Assembly: GCA_022539475.1 (NCBI GenBank)
Contig: VCMS01000243.1
Coordinates: 85,945 to 149,944, forward strand
DNA: 64,000 nt
Direction: 5' to 3'
From: Gracilaria domingensis
Lineage: Eukaryota; Rhodophyta; Florideophyceae; Gracilariales; Gracilariaceae
The position numbers and the translations under genes were made by a program. Numbering within the stretch: the first letter of the stretch is position 1; every line of letters starts with the position of its first letter. Under the pieces are notes generated by a model, which was not told where the DNA came from, searched no databases, and saw nothing but the letters and a program-made list of their open reading frames with translations. Below, one piece after another: positions 9,823-20,297 of the stretch.

Positions 9823-10273
9823 GTGTCAGATCTCGTCTTGGCAATGGAGGGAGAGAACTCAGAACAAGCTGATGACGCAGTGTTCTCAAGCGACAAAGAC
9901 GAGTCAAATGCAGAAGAGATTCGACTGTTTGACGAGCTAACTGCAGGTGGAGCGCAAGCAGGCCCTTCCGAAATGGAAGACCTCGACAGAGAATGGTTCA
10001 CCAACCATCTTTCTGCCTCAATGACTAGCACTAACGTCAATTACAACTCAGGTGACCCGCAGCCTTTTCACTAGGGCGGCGTAGTACTGAGCCTCTACCC
10101 CGTCGCCCCGCACGCTGGGTTGCTTCGCATAGAAGTACCTTCCCGAGACGCTCTCAAATTCTTTCTTCAGCAATTAGAACGACTCTCTCTCTCACTTTCG
10201 GTCGCCACACGAAGATGATTTCTACCTCACAGAGATCTGGGATAAGTAAGATCCTCGAGTACATTCCAAAGAA

Positions 10274-11749
10274 ATGGACGCTGCAAAGCGTTCAGAGATT
10301 TGCGCCCTGCTGGAACGTAGAACCTTCAAGATCATTCTTCGTGAAGAAGTTCCAAGCAATGCCAACATACTGCCTGGCAGTTTCGTTCTCGCCATTAAAT
10401 CCACCGAAGACGGCCTGGTCAAGCACCGTGCACGCCACGTTATCGGAGGAAATCGGGATAAGTTGAAGAACATGATGGTTCACAACTCCGCCACGCTTCA
10501 ACCGCAATCGATTCGTCTTCTTTTAGCCCTCTCTGCACTACAAGGTTTCGACGTGTGGACTTCTGACATACGTCAAGCATATCTGCCATCAGCCGAGCCA
10601 TTTTCGCGCGATGTGTTCATCACTAAGCTCGTGCCAGAATTCGAGCTAAATGCTTCGCAGTGTCTACAACTTCTGAAGCCATTATACGGACTCTGTGAAT
10701 CCGGCGACCTATGGTACAGAACCCTCGACCAACATCACCGCGAAGACCTTCACATGACGCAACTATGCTCAGACCCAGCCCTTTACGTTATGCTTGGCGA
10801 AAGTTTGCTAAAAGGCCTCTCTGGTTGCTATGTCGACGACTGGATCAGAGCTGGGAACGACGAATTCAAACGGGCTTGCAGCAAAAGCAAAGAGCGATTC
10901 CAAATGACAGACGATCAACATCTGCCAAGCCCATTCACTGGATTCAACATTTCACGCAACTTCGACGGAACCATCCGAATGGACCAACAGAGTTACCTAC
11001 CGAAGCTGAAAGAATTGCAACCCAATGCCAGCTTTCAAGCCTTTCGGTCAATGCAAATGAAGCTGGCTTGGCTTTCCAACTCTCGCCCCGACTGTTTATT
11101 CGAAATCTCTCAGTTGGCGCAAGTCACTGAAGAAATGTTCCGCAAGAATAGCTCCTCTGTCATCTTACAACTCAACCGTGCCATACGATATGCCAAGGCT
11201 CATGATGTGGGTATTCAATTCCCCTCCCTGGAGCCAAACTCTCTCTGCATCATTGGATACTCCGATTCATCATTTGCTAATAATGCTGACTTCTCATCGC
11301 AACTAGGACATATATGTTTTCTTGGTGATCATACTGGAAAGATCATCCCCATTAGCTTTAAGTCGTACAAAGCACGCCACATTACACGTTCGGCTATGGC
11401 TGGAGAAGTTATCGCGTTTTCTGATCTCTTCGATATAGCTACCACACTTGCTGCTGAGCTTAAACTTATTCTTCGTCGTACGGTCGCCGTTCAGCTATTT
11501 ACGGACAGCAAATCCCTATTAGATGTTATTTTTAAAGGATCGCGCACATCTGAGAAACGCATGATGCTGGATATAGCTGCGGTACGAGAAGGGTTCAAAT
11601 CGAGAACCATTTCAGACATTGGGTTCGTGCACAGTTCATTTAATATGGCTGATGGTTTAACGAAGCGAATGCAACAGGCTTACCTTCGCAACGTTCTAAA
11701 CTCATATTTTTTATCTATCGCACCGGAACAATGGATCGTTCGGGGTTGA
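10274..11749 (+). CDS. reverse transcriptase-RNase H of copia element C
   Basis: A 491-residue frame. Reverse transcriptase blocks in order: HRARHVIGGN, TSDIRQAYLPS, LLKPLYGLCESGDLW, and CYVDDWIRAG with the YVDD active site. RNase H follows, with GYSDSSFANN, the acidic SAMAGEVIAFSD block, LFTDSKSLLDV and a NMADGLTKRM tail. The two domains look whole. The ATG is simply the first in the frame; copia polyproteins would continue upstream through integrase, which is not seen here. A minus-strand ORF begins its stop codon only 8 bases after this frame ends. Confidence 0.85.
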   Translation: MDAAKRSEICALLERRTFKIILREEVPSNANILPGSFVLAIKSTEDGLVKHRARHVIGGNRDKLKNMMVHNSATLQPQSIRLLLALSALQGFDVWTSDIRQAYLPSAEPFSRDVFITKLVPEFELNASQCLQLLKPLYGLCESGDLWYRTLDQHHREDLHMTQLCSDPALYVMLGESLLKGLSGCYVDDWIRAGNDEFKRACSKSKERFQMTDDQHLPSPFTGFNISRNFDGTIRMDQQSYLPKLKELQPNASFQAFRSMQMKLAWLSNSRPDCLFEISQLAQVTEEMFRKNSSSVILQLNRAIRYAKAHDVGIQFPSLEPNSLCIIGYSDSSFANNADFSSQLGHICFLGDHTGKIIPISFKSYKARHITRSAMAGEVIAFSDLFDIATTLAAELKLILRRTVAVQLFTDSKSLLDVIFKGSRTSEKRMMLDIAAVREGFKSRTISDIGFVHSSFNMADGLTKRMQQAYLRNVLNSYFLSIAPEQWIVRG

Positions 11750-11757
11750 GCATTTGT

Positions 11758-12567
11758 TTACTTGGACATGTACAACTCTTGGACTTCTGCTACGTAAATT
11801 CTTTCGACATCATCCCCACCACATGCCATAAGCGCTGCCTTTGACCACTGCATGGTTTTCGCCTCTTCCACATCCACGATTTCCCTCGCAAAACCATCAA
11901 CCATTACGCAATGGTCCACTTCATTGCCTACCCTAAGACGAACCAGGAATACACCTTCCTCCCGTGATCCCAGACATGACAAGTTGTCCTTAAAGAATTT
12001 GGGATCCCGAATTCTCCCAAAATTCAAGTGAACATTCACCTCTTGCATTGTTCGCTGTACGCTCCCCACCGACCGAAACTGGCATTTCCTTTTCTTCACA
12101 TGACCATCGAAATCCCTACCCACATCCTCCCCCGTCACCCTCGCCACTCCGTTCAAAACCGCGTACACCAAACACTGCCCCGTGCGCCGCGGTCCGATCC
12201 TCAATTTCGAGTTTTCTTTCCAATACTTCCTCGCAGCCGCACTGTCCCCGCGTCGTCCTGGACCCACCGACGAGAGCGCGAAAATTGGGTTCGCTTCGCA
12301 CCATGCCCACACTTTGTTTCTAATGATGGCCCCAGATCTGCGACGATTTCCCCGATGTCTACGAGCTTTGGGTGATAATGGCAGTGGTTTTTTCTTGGCC
12401 GAATCAGTCTCAGCTCTGACGACAAAATTACCGTTTTGCCACTGCGAGGTTTGCAGACTCGCTATATCCATGCCGAACATGGACTCGGTCCGATTTTGCA
12501 CGCTGGACATTGCGACAAAACCCCCCCTTTCGATCTTTTTCTTTGTCTTGGTTCCGTCCCACATCAT
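11758..12567 (-). CDS. antisense ORF, possible papain-fold cysteine peptidase
   Basis: A 269-residue frame on the opposite strand between pol and the 3' LTR of copia element C, tail-to-tail with pol. The N-terminal half is basic (KARRHRGNRRR) and may be disordered. The C-terminal half has GQCLVYAVLNG, then about 90 residues later DHCVMVDGF, then IVD. A Cys at a helix start, a His in a strand, and an Asp 13 residues after the His is the layout of papain-like (C1/C39-type) peptidases. I infer the fold from this pattern only and cannot rule out chance. Known plant LTR elements carry antisense ORFs in the same place. A role in processing proteins, or deSUMOylase/deubiquitinase-like activity, would be speculation. 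Confidence 0.45.
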   Translation of the reverse strand: MMWDGTKTKKKIERGGFVAMSSVQNRTESMFGMDIASLQTSQWQNGNFVVRAETDSAKKKPLPLSPKARRHRGNRRRSGAIIRNKVWAWCEANPIFALSSVGPGRRGDSAAARKYWKENSKLRIGPRRTGQCLVYAVLNGVARVTGEDVGRDFDGHVKKRKCQFRSVGSVQRTMQEVNVHLNFGRIRDPKFFKDNLSCLGSREEGVFLVRLRVGNEVDHCVMVDGFAREIVDVEEAKTMQWSKAALMACGGDDVERIYVAEVQELYMSK

Positions 12568-13437
12568 TACCTTCTCTATTCCACATCTTTCACCTGTCTC
12601 GCATACTCTCTTTTTCGAACCGCGCGCGTTGTTTCTGAGTGCCTTTTGTGGCCCTTTCCCCTCGTCGCTCCCCGTGGTGCTTTGGTGGATACAGGTGATC
12701 TTGCGTTGCTTACTGCTGCACTTCTTCTTGGCGCCACACTCGCCGGCGCGCCTCCGTTTAATGTTGTTTCTGCTGTCGCTGTGGATCTGGGCTCTTCCTC
12801 CATAGTGTACAATGGGACGCGATCGTCACTCTCTTATATTCAAGTCCGTGCCACACTAGTTTTCAAGCCCAGAACCCAACCGCGACAAAAGCCACAAATG
12901 AAAACTGGGAAGTACAGCACAGTGAACTTCAATACCGTCCCGGATCCCTCCCTTGCTCGAATTTCTATTGCGTTACACAAGGAACATATCAAACAAGCTC
13001 CGATTACGTTCTCGGATTTAATCCGCGATGTAATGTCCCTCTTGTCCCGGTTGTTGGTCTATACCGCCTCTGTTGTGGCCTTTCGTTGTTTCTAATGCAG
13101 TTTTGCAGTCATTTTTGCTGCACATTTCTATTCACCGGACAAATGGTTGGGGACAAATAATTTCACAACAGGCTGTTGTTTGCCATGCTTTGCTTTCTTT
13201 ACTACTTCCTGCCAATGTCTCTACATGACGAGTGGACTTTCAAGACACAAAACCACCTCAACCGCTTTGACGTTTGCCACCGCTCCTGATTGCCCTACTG
13301 GCATTTTCACAGCCGCATTGAAGATCGCTTCCGCTCCTGGTTACACTACTCGCTCCATCACGGCTGCGTTATGGTTCGCTTCCGCTCCTGATCGCGCACT
13401 CGCTCCCTCACAGCCCTACTAATGTCAAGGGAGGGAT
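12568..13437. other. non-coding part of copia element C
   Basis: About 870 bases between the antisense ORF start and the 3' LTR. It is pyrimidine-rich on the plus strand. It would contain the promoter of the antisense ORF if that is expressed. It holds the 51-bp tandem repeat described separately and ends in a purine tract (AAGGGAGGGAT, 13427-13437) typical of plus-strand priming sites next to a 3' LTR. Confidence 0.5.
13273..13422 (+). repeat. 51-bp tandem repeat, about 3 copies
   Basis: The word CGCTCCTG recurs at 13281, 13332 and 13383, exactly 51 bases apart, each time followed by similar sequence (ACTCGCTCC, TCACAGCC). The third copy is partial. Because the period is a multiple of three, translation gives a 17-residue repeat (TAPDCPT / SAPGYTT / SAPDRAL), but there is no other sign of coding. 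Confidence 0.7.
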
Positions 13438-13721
13438 TGTCAATCAAAATTCCGTGAGTTACAGCAACGACGGAACTCAACATTGAGCTCACAAACCCTA
13501 AGGTCTGTGAGCTCCGTAGGGCATATGAGCCTCAAACGCTCGCGCGCACGCTGCAGGAAGACGCTAGACAGTTTGGTTCTATAGTTTTTTTATTCAAAGT
13601 AAAGCGGCTATCTGAGCGCCAAGAGACGCGCTCACCAAACTACACTATTGTTTCCGCTTTGATTGTACAAAGCGAATCCAAGCTGCCGCCGCTGCTGTAA
13701 CTCACAGAATTTTGATTGACA
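13438..13721 (+). repeat. 3' LTR of copia element C with ~31-bp inverted ends
   Basis: The 284-bp stretch starts TGTCAATCAAAATT and ends AATTTTGATTGACA. The inverted match continues inward to about 31 bp with two mismatches (GTGAGTTACAGC against GCTGTAACTCAC). It follows a purine tract, and the bases on its two sides do not duplicate each other. It is therefore better read as the 3' LTR of the element to its left than as a stand-alone MITE. LTR inverted ends are usually only 2-10 bp, so this is unusual. Confidence 0.65.
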
Positions 13722-14297
13722 TACAGAGAAGTATGCTCCAGTACAGAGGAGTGTACCGCGTATAGTGCACCCTTTTAACAATGCACGCGCCTTTCAGTGC
13801 TCCATTTTTGTCGAGATACTAACCTGCCTACGAGGAATACGTGTAGACCAACCCGAGCTGCAGAGAGTCTCTCAAGCCCATGTACGGAAGGGCTTTCGGC
13901 AGACGAGCCTGATTGAGATATGGAAGTAAAATCAGATTTGAAGTCGCAAAGCTCTTTCGGCTGGTTATATCCATTAGCATATTTCTAGTTATACTTCCAA
14001 TATACTTTTGGAAGTAAATTTGGAAAGGTAAACAGTTTTCTTTTGAAATTTATGTTGCAAAATCCTTACGTGTTCGCTTAAATATTTATAAATCTGAATT
14101 TCTGTCAAATTTCTATAACATTTTGTTATATTCAAGAAAGGAGAAATCAAAAGGTTCCAAACTGTTGGCATATCTTGTTAAAACGTTTGTAGAGAGCTTA
14201 GAAAATTAAATCAGTTCTAGTATCCAAGGGGTTATGTCCTCCCAATTTGGGACAACATAAACGTTTTTTTCCTTGCTTTCTTATTTGTTGGTACTGT
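13722..14297. other. AT-rich spacer between copia elements C and B
   Basis: About 575 bases, AT-rich in its right half. The word TGGAAGTAAA recurs (13920 and 14010). No gene or element recognised. It ends in GGTACTGT, directly before the LTR of element B. Confidence 0.4.
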
Positions 14298-14591
14298 TGT
14301 GGAATGATGAGACAAGTAACCAGAAATAAGTAGTACAATTTCCATTGATCACCAAATTCATTACAATTTAGACATCACAGCAAAAGTTTAAATTAGACCT
14401 AATTAAAAGATGCAAAAAGAGCGCAAAACACAGACTCACAGCGTACAAATAAAGCAGACTACATCGCTAACAGCGAAAGAGTCCGAGAAATCAGCGCAAG
14501 AAACTTTGTTTTGACCATCTGTATCTTGCCACTGTTTTGTTCCGCCATCCCCAAGTATTCGTGAGCAAGAAGAGTGAATTTCCCAACTTTA
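14298..14591 (+). repeat. 5' LTR of copia element B
   Basis: Starts TGTGGAATGAT, matching the 3' copy at 20005. The right edge is set by the loss of similarity after TTTA; the next bases, TGGGCC, resemble the primer-binding site of element A. Confidence 0.8.
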
Positions 14592-15520
14592 TGGGCCGAG
14601 GGGAGTCCAGCTCGGTTAGCTACGAAAGCAAAGCCACAAATGCTACACGCTCTTTCACAAATGAGACTTCCAAGATTCAATACCGTCAAACGCTACCGAC
14701 GTGGATGAAGATGATGAATTTGTTCGCCGAGGTCGACTCGAAAGTGAAAGCGCTCTGCAGAGAAGCCAATCATGTGAGACATTTGGCTTGTCATTCTATG
14801 GCTCAGAAACTTTTTAATCAAGCGCGGACAGCTTTAGCGCTATCCTTCGAGTAGGACAAAACTGATGCCAATAGAGAGAAAATGATTAATGTTATCATTC
14901 CGAAAATTGCACAAGAAACTCCAGCAATAATTGTTAAACGAGAAGACGACCTGCTAACAGCGATACATAGTCGTCAATAAAGAACTAATGAAACCGTTTC
15001 AACATATGCTTCCAAGTTCGAATGTGCTGTGGCTAAGCACAGGAACCAGACGTCGAGCATGAATGAGGTATATACGAGACAATTTGCAATCCTCATGTTT
15101 CATACCGCCAAGCTCACCCCAGATACCATGAATGCTTTGATATTCCAACTCCCCGCAGAACAGAAAGCAAGTGACGATCTTGCAGCGTTCGCACTCATGC
15201 TCTCTAAGAAAGAATTGTCTGCGCTTTTCGACAATATCAACGATAGTACTGACGTGAAGGCTGTTAAGGAGAAGATCGGGAAACTGCGATTGAAACTAGA
15301 GAATGAGAAGAATCCAGAAGTATTCATGATTACCATGAGAAAGGCGGCTGCACTGTTTTCAACCGTCCATGATGCGACAGATGATACCACTGCGAATCAT
15401 AATTATGAAATTACTCAAAAGACCGTGCTGGGAAAACGAGCTGCACAGAAAATGCCCAATCGACATGAATATATCAAGAAAATGAAAGAAGAGAGCTCTT
15501 GTAAACATGTCGGTTGCTAG
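14537..15520 (+). pseudogene. gag remains of copia element B
   Basis: Fragments on the plus strand resemble the gag of element A in composition and motifs (for example SKIQYRQTLPTWMKMMNLFAE against the corresponding stretch in A, and a GKRAAQ segment before a Cys-containing tail). Broken; treated as a fossil. Confidence 0.75.
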
Positions 15521-15659
15521 AACATCGGTGGAAAGACCGAGACGAATGTAGAACAATTATCAAGAATAAGAGAAAGAGCTCGAGGATATCCCAAGAAGGT
15601 CCGAATCCACTCGATAATTTGCAAGAAACCGAAGATATCAAATCCATTGTCGAGCAGAG

Positions 15660-16546
15660 AGTAGTGTGGTGCAAACCCGCGTGCGGGAGAACAACAGCCG
15701 CGTCGCGGGAAGAGCACCGACAGGGTGTTCAAGCCCTGCTCCCTATTCGGCTAGTGACAGCGGCGGAAGCCTCCGATAGGGCCAGCGCGATGCCGGGTGT
15801 AAATCTGGGTGGCCCCGATCTGGGCGTGCAGTCGGAGGTAAAGGTGGAAGAATCGGCGTAGGTCTCCGGATGCTCCAGCGTGCCACAGCGAGTGGGAATA
15901 TCCAATCCAACGGTGTTGGGCCAAGCAAAGGGCAGCAAACGAGCAGCGCAGTTTTGCACTGACTCGCGAGATCGGGAAATATTCCCAGAAAATGTGGGCC
16001 AAATCTGTATAGCAAGGCAGAGTGACAGCAGCCGTATGAAGTAAATAATAACAGGAAAACAATAGAAAAGATGCTGTAACGACGGTCTAGGTCTCCTTAA
16101 TGGTAGAGGTGGGATGATTAGCCCGGGGTTGCACCGGTTTTCCCGGTTAGGGACGAAGACCGTTCGCAAGCGGCAAGAAAATCAGAGCCAGCAGCCTCCT
16201 TGAGGTTTACATCCCGTACAGCGGCGGCAAGTGCCGCCACCTATATAAGGCACTTGAAAACATCAACTAAAATATCTAACTAACCGGCGCTGCCGGCCAA
16301 CACTACACACGTGTGAAACCGTGGCAGGCTTGCCACGGCGCACCCGGCGTCGGGCCAACTCAGCACACGTGTGCAGAAACACTACCCTTCCTAGGCATAC
16401 CCCGAAATGGGGCCATTACCACAGTAGCCTCTCATAGCATGAGGTGTCGAGGCCGGTAACGGATCACCAAATCATGAAAAACACCTCCGTGCATCCCTGT
16501 GCAGGGGTTTTGCTCTACAAGTTGCAGTGAATAAATCTTTTTTTCA
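15660..16546. mobile_element. insertion of unknown family inside copia element B
   Basis: Homology to element A stops near 15660 and resumes near 16547, leaving about 890 bp of sequence richer in GC than the fossil around it. It contains CCGGCG-type inverted words, a TATATAAGG box near 16242 and a pyrimidine tract ending in CAG at its right edge. The minus strand has short open frames without recognised domains. I could not identify terminal repeats or a clear target duplication, so the family is unknown and the edges are approximate. Confidence 0.5.
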
Positions 16547-16887
16547 GCGTTGAGGTTCGGTGTGCTCCATACGGACCTCAACCCTATCTTAGACGAAGAA
16601 GCCGCGACCTCTACTGGAGGAATTGAAAATGCGACTGCTTTTTGCGATGCCATCAGAATTGCATTGAAACTAGATCCCCCACGTACACAATATTGGAGAG
16701 CATAGAGAGACAAAGGCACAGAGGCACAGCCGATTGTATGCACATGGATTATGATCACAAATGATATAAACGGCAAGCCAACAGGCATACCATTTGATCT
16801 TGTCGAAGGCAAATCTCTACTGATCTTAGGATTAGATGTCAAAAATATTGCGATACGATCAATAGAACACATCCAAGCACAATTCGC

Positions 16888-19800
16888 ATGAAGAGACAAA
16901 GTGACACAAGCGAACGGGTCTTCTTCACATATATTTTTCCTGAAGATGCCGTAAGCGGACAGATCGATCGGCTGAGGTTGGAAATTATACCTCATAAACA
17001 ATACACTATGAAAACGCTACTTGAAAACGTTAGTCGAAGGATAAACACGAACGCCATAAAGAAGATTCACCGTTTCACTCATGCGACAGCAGACGAGATG
17101 AAGTTGCTACTGGAGCAAGCTGGAGTTCTAAATGAAAACCTTGATCGCACTTGCGAAAAGCTTGCTAATGCTTGTGATATATGCGGATCTTCTGGAAGGC
17201 CGGCACATAACAAGAAAGTCTCCATAAATCACATCAACGTAGACTTTAACCAATCGGTGCAAGCAGACTTTCTTGTATTCTACATTGATCGAGAAAAATA
17301 CGAAGTGCTCAATAATATCGCACCAACTACGGAGAACGCTTCATGGCTCCCAAACGCGACGCAGCCCAAATGACAGACATGCTGGAGACAGAATGGATAT
17401 ACCACCATGGCGCTCCTAAGACGTTTAGCGCAGACCGCGAGTTTACCACAGCAATACTAAAACGAATGTTATCTGCACATGATATCATAGTGCACGACAG
17501 ACCTGCAAGATCATCGTCCACGAATGGAAAGATAGAAAGTAATAATGGTTTTTTCAAACGCATCCTTGAACGTATATGCTGCGAACCATCAAGAGCTTCG
17601 CCGCAGATCATAATAGCTCGTGCATCGTCCTTCTGCAACATTTTTCAAGGTCGATCGACGCTTAGCGCTTTCCAACTTGCACGTGGATACTCCTCTTCGC
17701 TGTTGGGAGTGCCAAAATCTCACGTACCAGAAGATCTTCTAGATGCCCACAAGTCGATGGTTGCGGCTAGAAGGTTACAAAAATTGCGGAAGTTCCACGA
17801 TAACAACCTGTTATCAGTAGATGGACTGACACCTGGAACAAAAATATGGGTGTTCTAGAAGACTTCTAAGCAAAATTAACCCGTTTGCTGGGTACAAGCA
17901 GCAGTGAAGTGCGCGACGCCCTTCTATGTTGAATGCCGAAGTTGTAGCAGAGGTCCTTCGATGAAAGTAGCATACGAGCCCATCCGAATAGCACCGCAAG
18001 GTGAGTTGACGAGAGATCTGCGGATGGGTGTTTTGGAAGATGTACTTCCTATATATGCACCAGAATCGACACATGTTGAGGACGAGAATGACAACCAGAC
18101 ATCAGACAATCATGTCCTAGATAATGACATTAATGGGCAGAGTGGAATGGAAAACCCAGATTAAGTAATGTTAGACATCTTCGGAACAGAGACTGACGAT
18201 AACCTTGATGATGGCGATTTAATCCAAAGATCATTCTTCACGAATAATGTTGTGGGTGATCCACAAAAAGATATTGGAAAACCGGAAGCAATGGGACCAA
18301 AAGACATCTGACGAGGTTTGTTTACAATCAGACGAGCACGCAATAATTACAGAGATTTATTAAGCAACGAGCGGCGCACAACTGACCAGAAAGAGAATAG
18401 ACTGCGCCCCACCCTGGATATTTAACAAAACGGTTCACGAAGAACTTGCACAAGCGTGGAATTGCGCATATACAGAAGTCTTAGAACATAAATGCCATCA
18501 GAAGCTAACGTAATCAGCTCACATGTTGTATACAAATTCAGACAAGAAGAAAAAGGGTTAAAGAGACGGAAAGCACGATTATGTCCTCATGTAAATCGGG
18601 ACAGAGAGAAAGGCGGCATTCACAATGACGCCGCAAGCGCACAGTTTCATATTATTCGAATGCTACTATCCCTTGCAACCCTGCTGCGCTTCAGATTAGG
18701 ATGCATCGACGTTAAAGGCGCATATCTGCAAAGCGGTCCAACTACCCGGGATCTATATGTTCGACCACGGCAGAAGTGGACGCACGAACGAGGCACTCTA
18801 TGGAAACTTGTAAAGCTTCTATATGGCATAAGTGAGGCCAGAAGACAGTGGGCAACGACAATTGAATGATGGCTTCTTGACGATGGTAGATTTGAAAGAG
18901 TGAGTGGTGTGAGCCAATTATTCATGAGAAAAGATAATAATGGTAACATTGTGTTACTACTAGCTAATGCTACCGACGATCTACTCATGGCAGGATCAGA
19001 GCACGAGATGAATCAGTTTGATAAGGAAATAAGTCATAGATTTACCATCGGGAAGTCTATCATAGAAGACGAGATTAAGTTCAACGGATGCACGATTTTG
19101 CAAGAAGATGATTGTTCGATTCAGCTCTCAATGAAGGAATACTGTGACTCCCTACAGCCAATGAACATCAGCAAGGCTAGGCGAGCTATGCAGAACGAAC
19201 CTGCTATTGATATGGAACATAAGTTGTTTCGAAAGATGGCGGGTGAACTCATTTGGCTGGGTAGCGGAGCATTACCTCAAGCATCTCTAATTGGATCGAT
19301 CATGCAACAGGAATTGCCACGCCTTTCAGCGTAACATATCGTTAACGCCAACCACACCGTAGTAGAAATGAAGAGATTATCTCCGATGATATATTTCAGA
19401 CGTCCGAAAGGAAACGTTCGAAACGCAGAGGTGGTTACCTTTTCAGATGCAGCCTTCAATGTGTTACCTAGTCAACAATACGGGCAGACAGGGATTATAA
19501 CTGGCATCAGATATCGCACTGATGAAGATGCTATGACATATCATATCACTGACTGGGCCAGTATGAAACAAAGACGCGTTTCGTATTCGTCATATGGAGC
19601 AGAGATTTAGCTTGCACGGACGCCGACGACAAAGGCTTTCGAAATGAGACGGCATTGGAATCCGTATCACCATCTGATACATTTGAGCATATACTCAACG
19701 TGGACTCAAAAGGTCTATTTGATATAATTACAACTCTGCATGAATTAAAAGAATACCACATGGGAAAAACTGTGGAACGCATTAGGGACTCGTTCGAATC

Positions 19801-19969
19801 AAAAGAGCTGAACGTATTACGATGCACTCAAGGAAAGGTCAATATTTCAGACGCATGGACTAAGAGAAACCATGAGTCGCACAAGCTGTTGAACTTAGTG
19901 GCGACAACGGGAACCCTTGATCTTCCAATGCGTCGATCGTCTGCTTTAAACAATGCTATTTGGACGTAA
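16888..19969 (+). pseudogene. pol remains of copia element B
   Basis: Integrase, reverse transcriptase and RNase H segments, in the same order as in element A, are each recognisable (CDICGSSGRPAHNKK, CIDVKGAYLQSG, SYSSYGAE). Broken in several places; a fossil of the same lineage as element A. Confidence 0.82.
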
Positions 19970-20004
19970 GTTGCTTCAAGAGATACTGAACCAACTGAGG
20001 GGTG

Positions 20005-20297
20005 TGTGGAATGATAAGACGAATAACCAGAAATAAGTAGTACAATTTCAATTGATCACCAAGTTCATTACAATATCGACATCACAGGAAACGTTCAAAC
20101 TAGACGTAATTGTAAGATACGAAAGAGCGAAAACAAAGACTCACAGCATACAAATAAAGCAGACGACATTGCTGAGGAGGAAGAAGTCCAAGGAATCAGC
20201 GCAGAGACCTTTGTCCTGACCATCTGCATCGTGCTACTGTTGTGTTCCGCCATCCCCAAGTATTCATGAGCCACGAGAGAGAATTTCCCAAAACTTA
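20005..20297 (+). repeat. 3' LTR of copia element B
   Basis: Homologous to 14298-14591 over its whole length, with about one in six or seven positions changed. It is preceded by a short purine tract (ACTGAGGGG) and followed by ACTGA. Confidence 0.8.

Larger units (their letters stand above)
9823..13721 (+). mobile_element. Ty1/copia element C, 3' portion with antisense ORF
   Basis: From left to right: a short acidic frame (9823-10074), a long reverse transcriptase-RNase H frame (10274-11749), an antisense ORF (11758-12567), an untranslated stretch with a 51-bp tandem repeat, a purine tract, and a 3' LTR ending at 13721. Gag, integrase and the 5' LTR were not found, so the element is incomplete in this window and its left edge is uncertain. 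It is of a different copia lineage from elements A and B: its catalytic box is YVDD and its motifs differ. Confidence 0.75.
14298..20297 (+). mobile_element. Ty1/copia element B, old broken relative of element A
   Basis: Two LTRs of about 294 bp (14298-14591 and 20005-20297) differ at roughly one position in six or seven, so the copy is old. Between them lie gag remains, a foreign insertion of roughly 890 bp, and pol remains recognisably homologous to element A throughout (HRFTHAT, QADFLV, CIDVKGAYLQSG, TDDLLMAG). The element is broken in about a dozen places. Near-matching five-base flanks (ACTGT before, ACTGA after) are a plausible decayed target duplication. Confidence 0.88.

Noticed and set aside
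12028-13095. Plus-strand ORFs opposite and beyond the peptidase-like ORF
   Set aside because: Those opposite the minus-strand ORF are its shadows; the rest are pyrimidine-rich with no domain.
13438-13721. Stand-alone MITE
   Set aside because: Flanks do not duplicate and a purine tract precedes it, so a 3' LTR is favoured, though not proven.
15720-15760. tRNA-like T-arm (GTTCAAGCCC) in the insert within element B
   Set aside because: No acceptor stem, D-arm or anticodon arm could be laid out around it.
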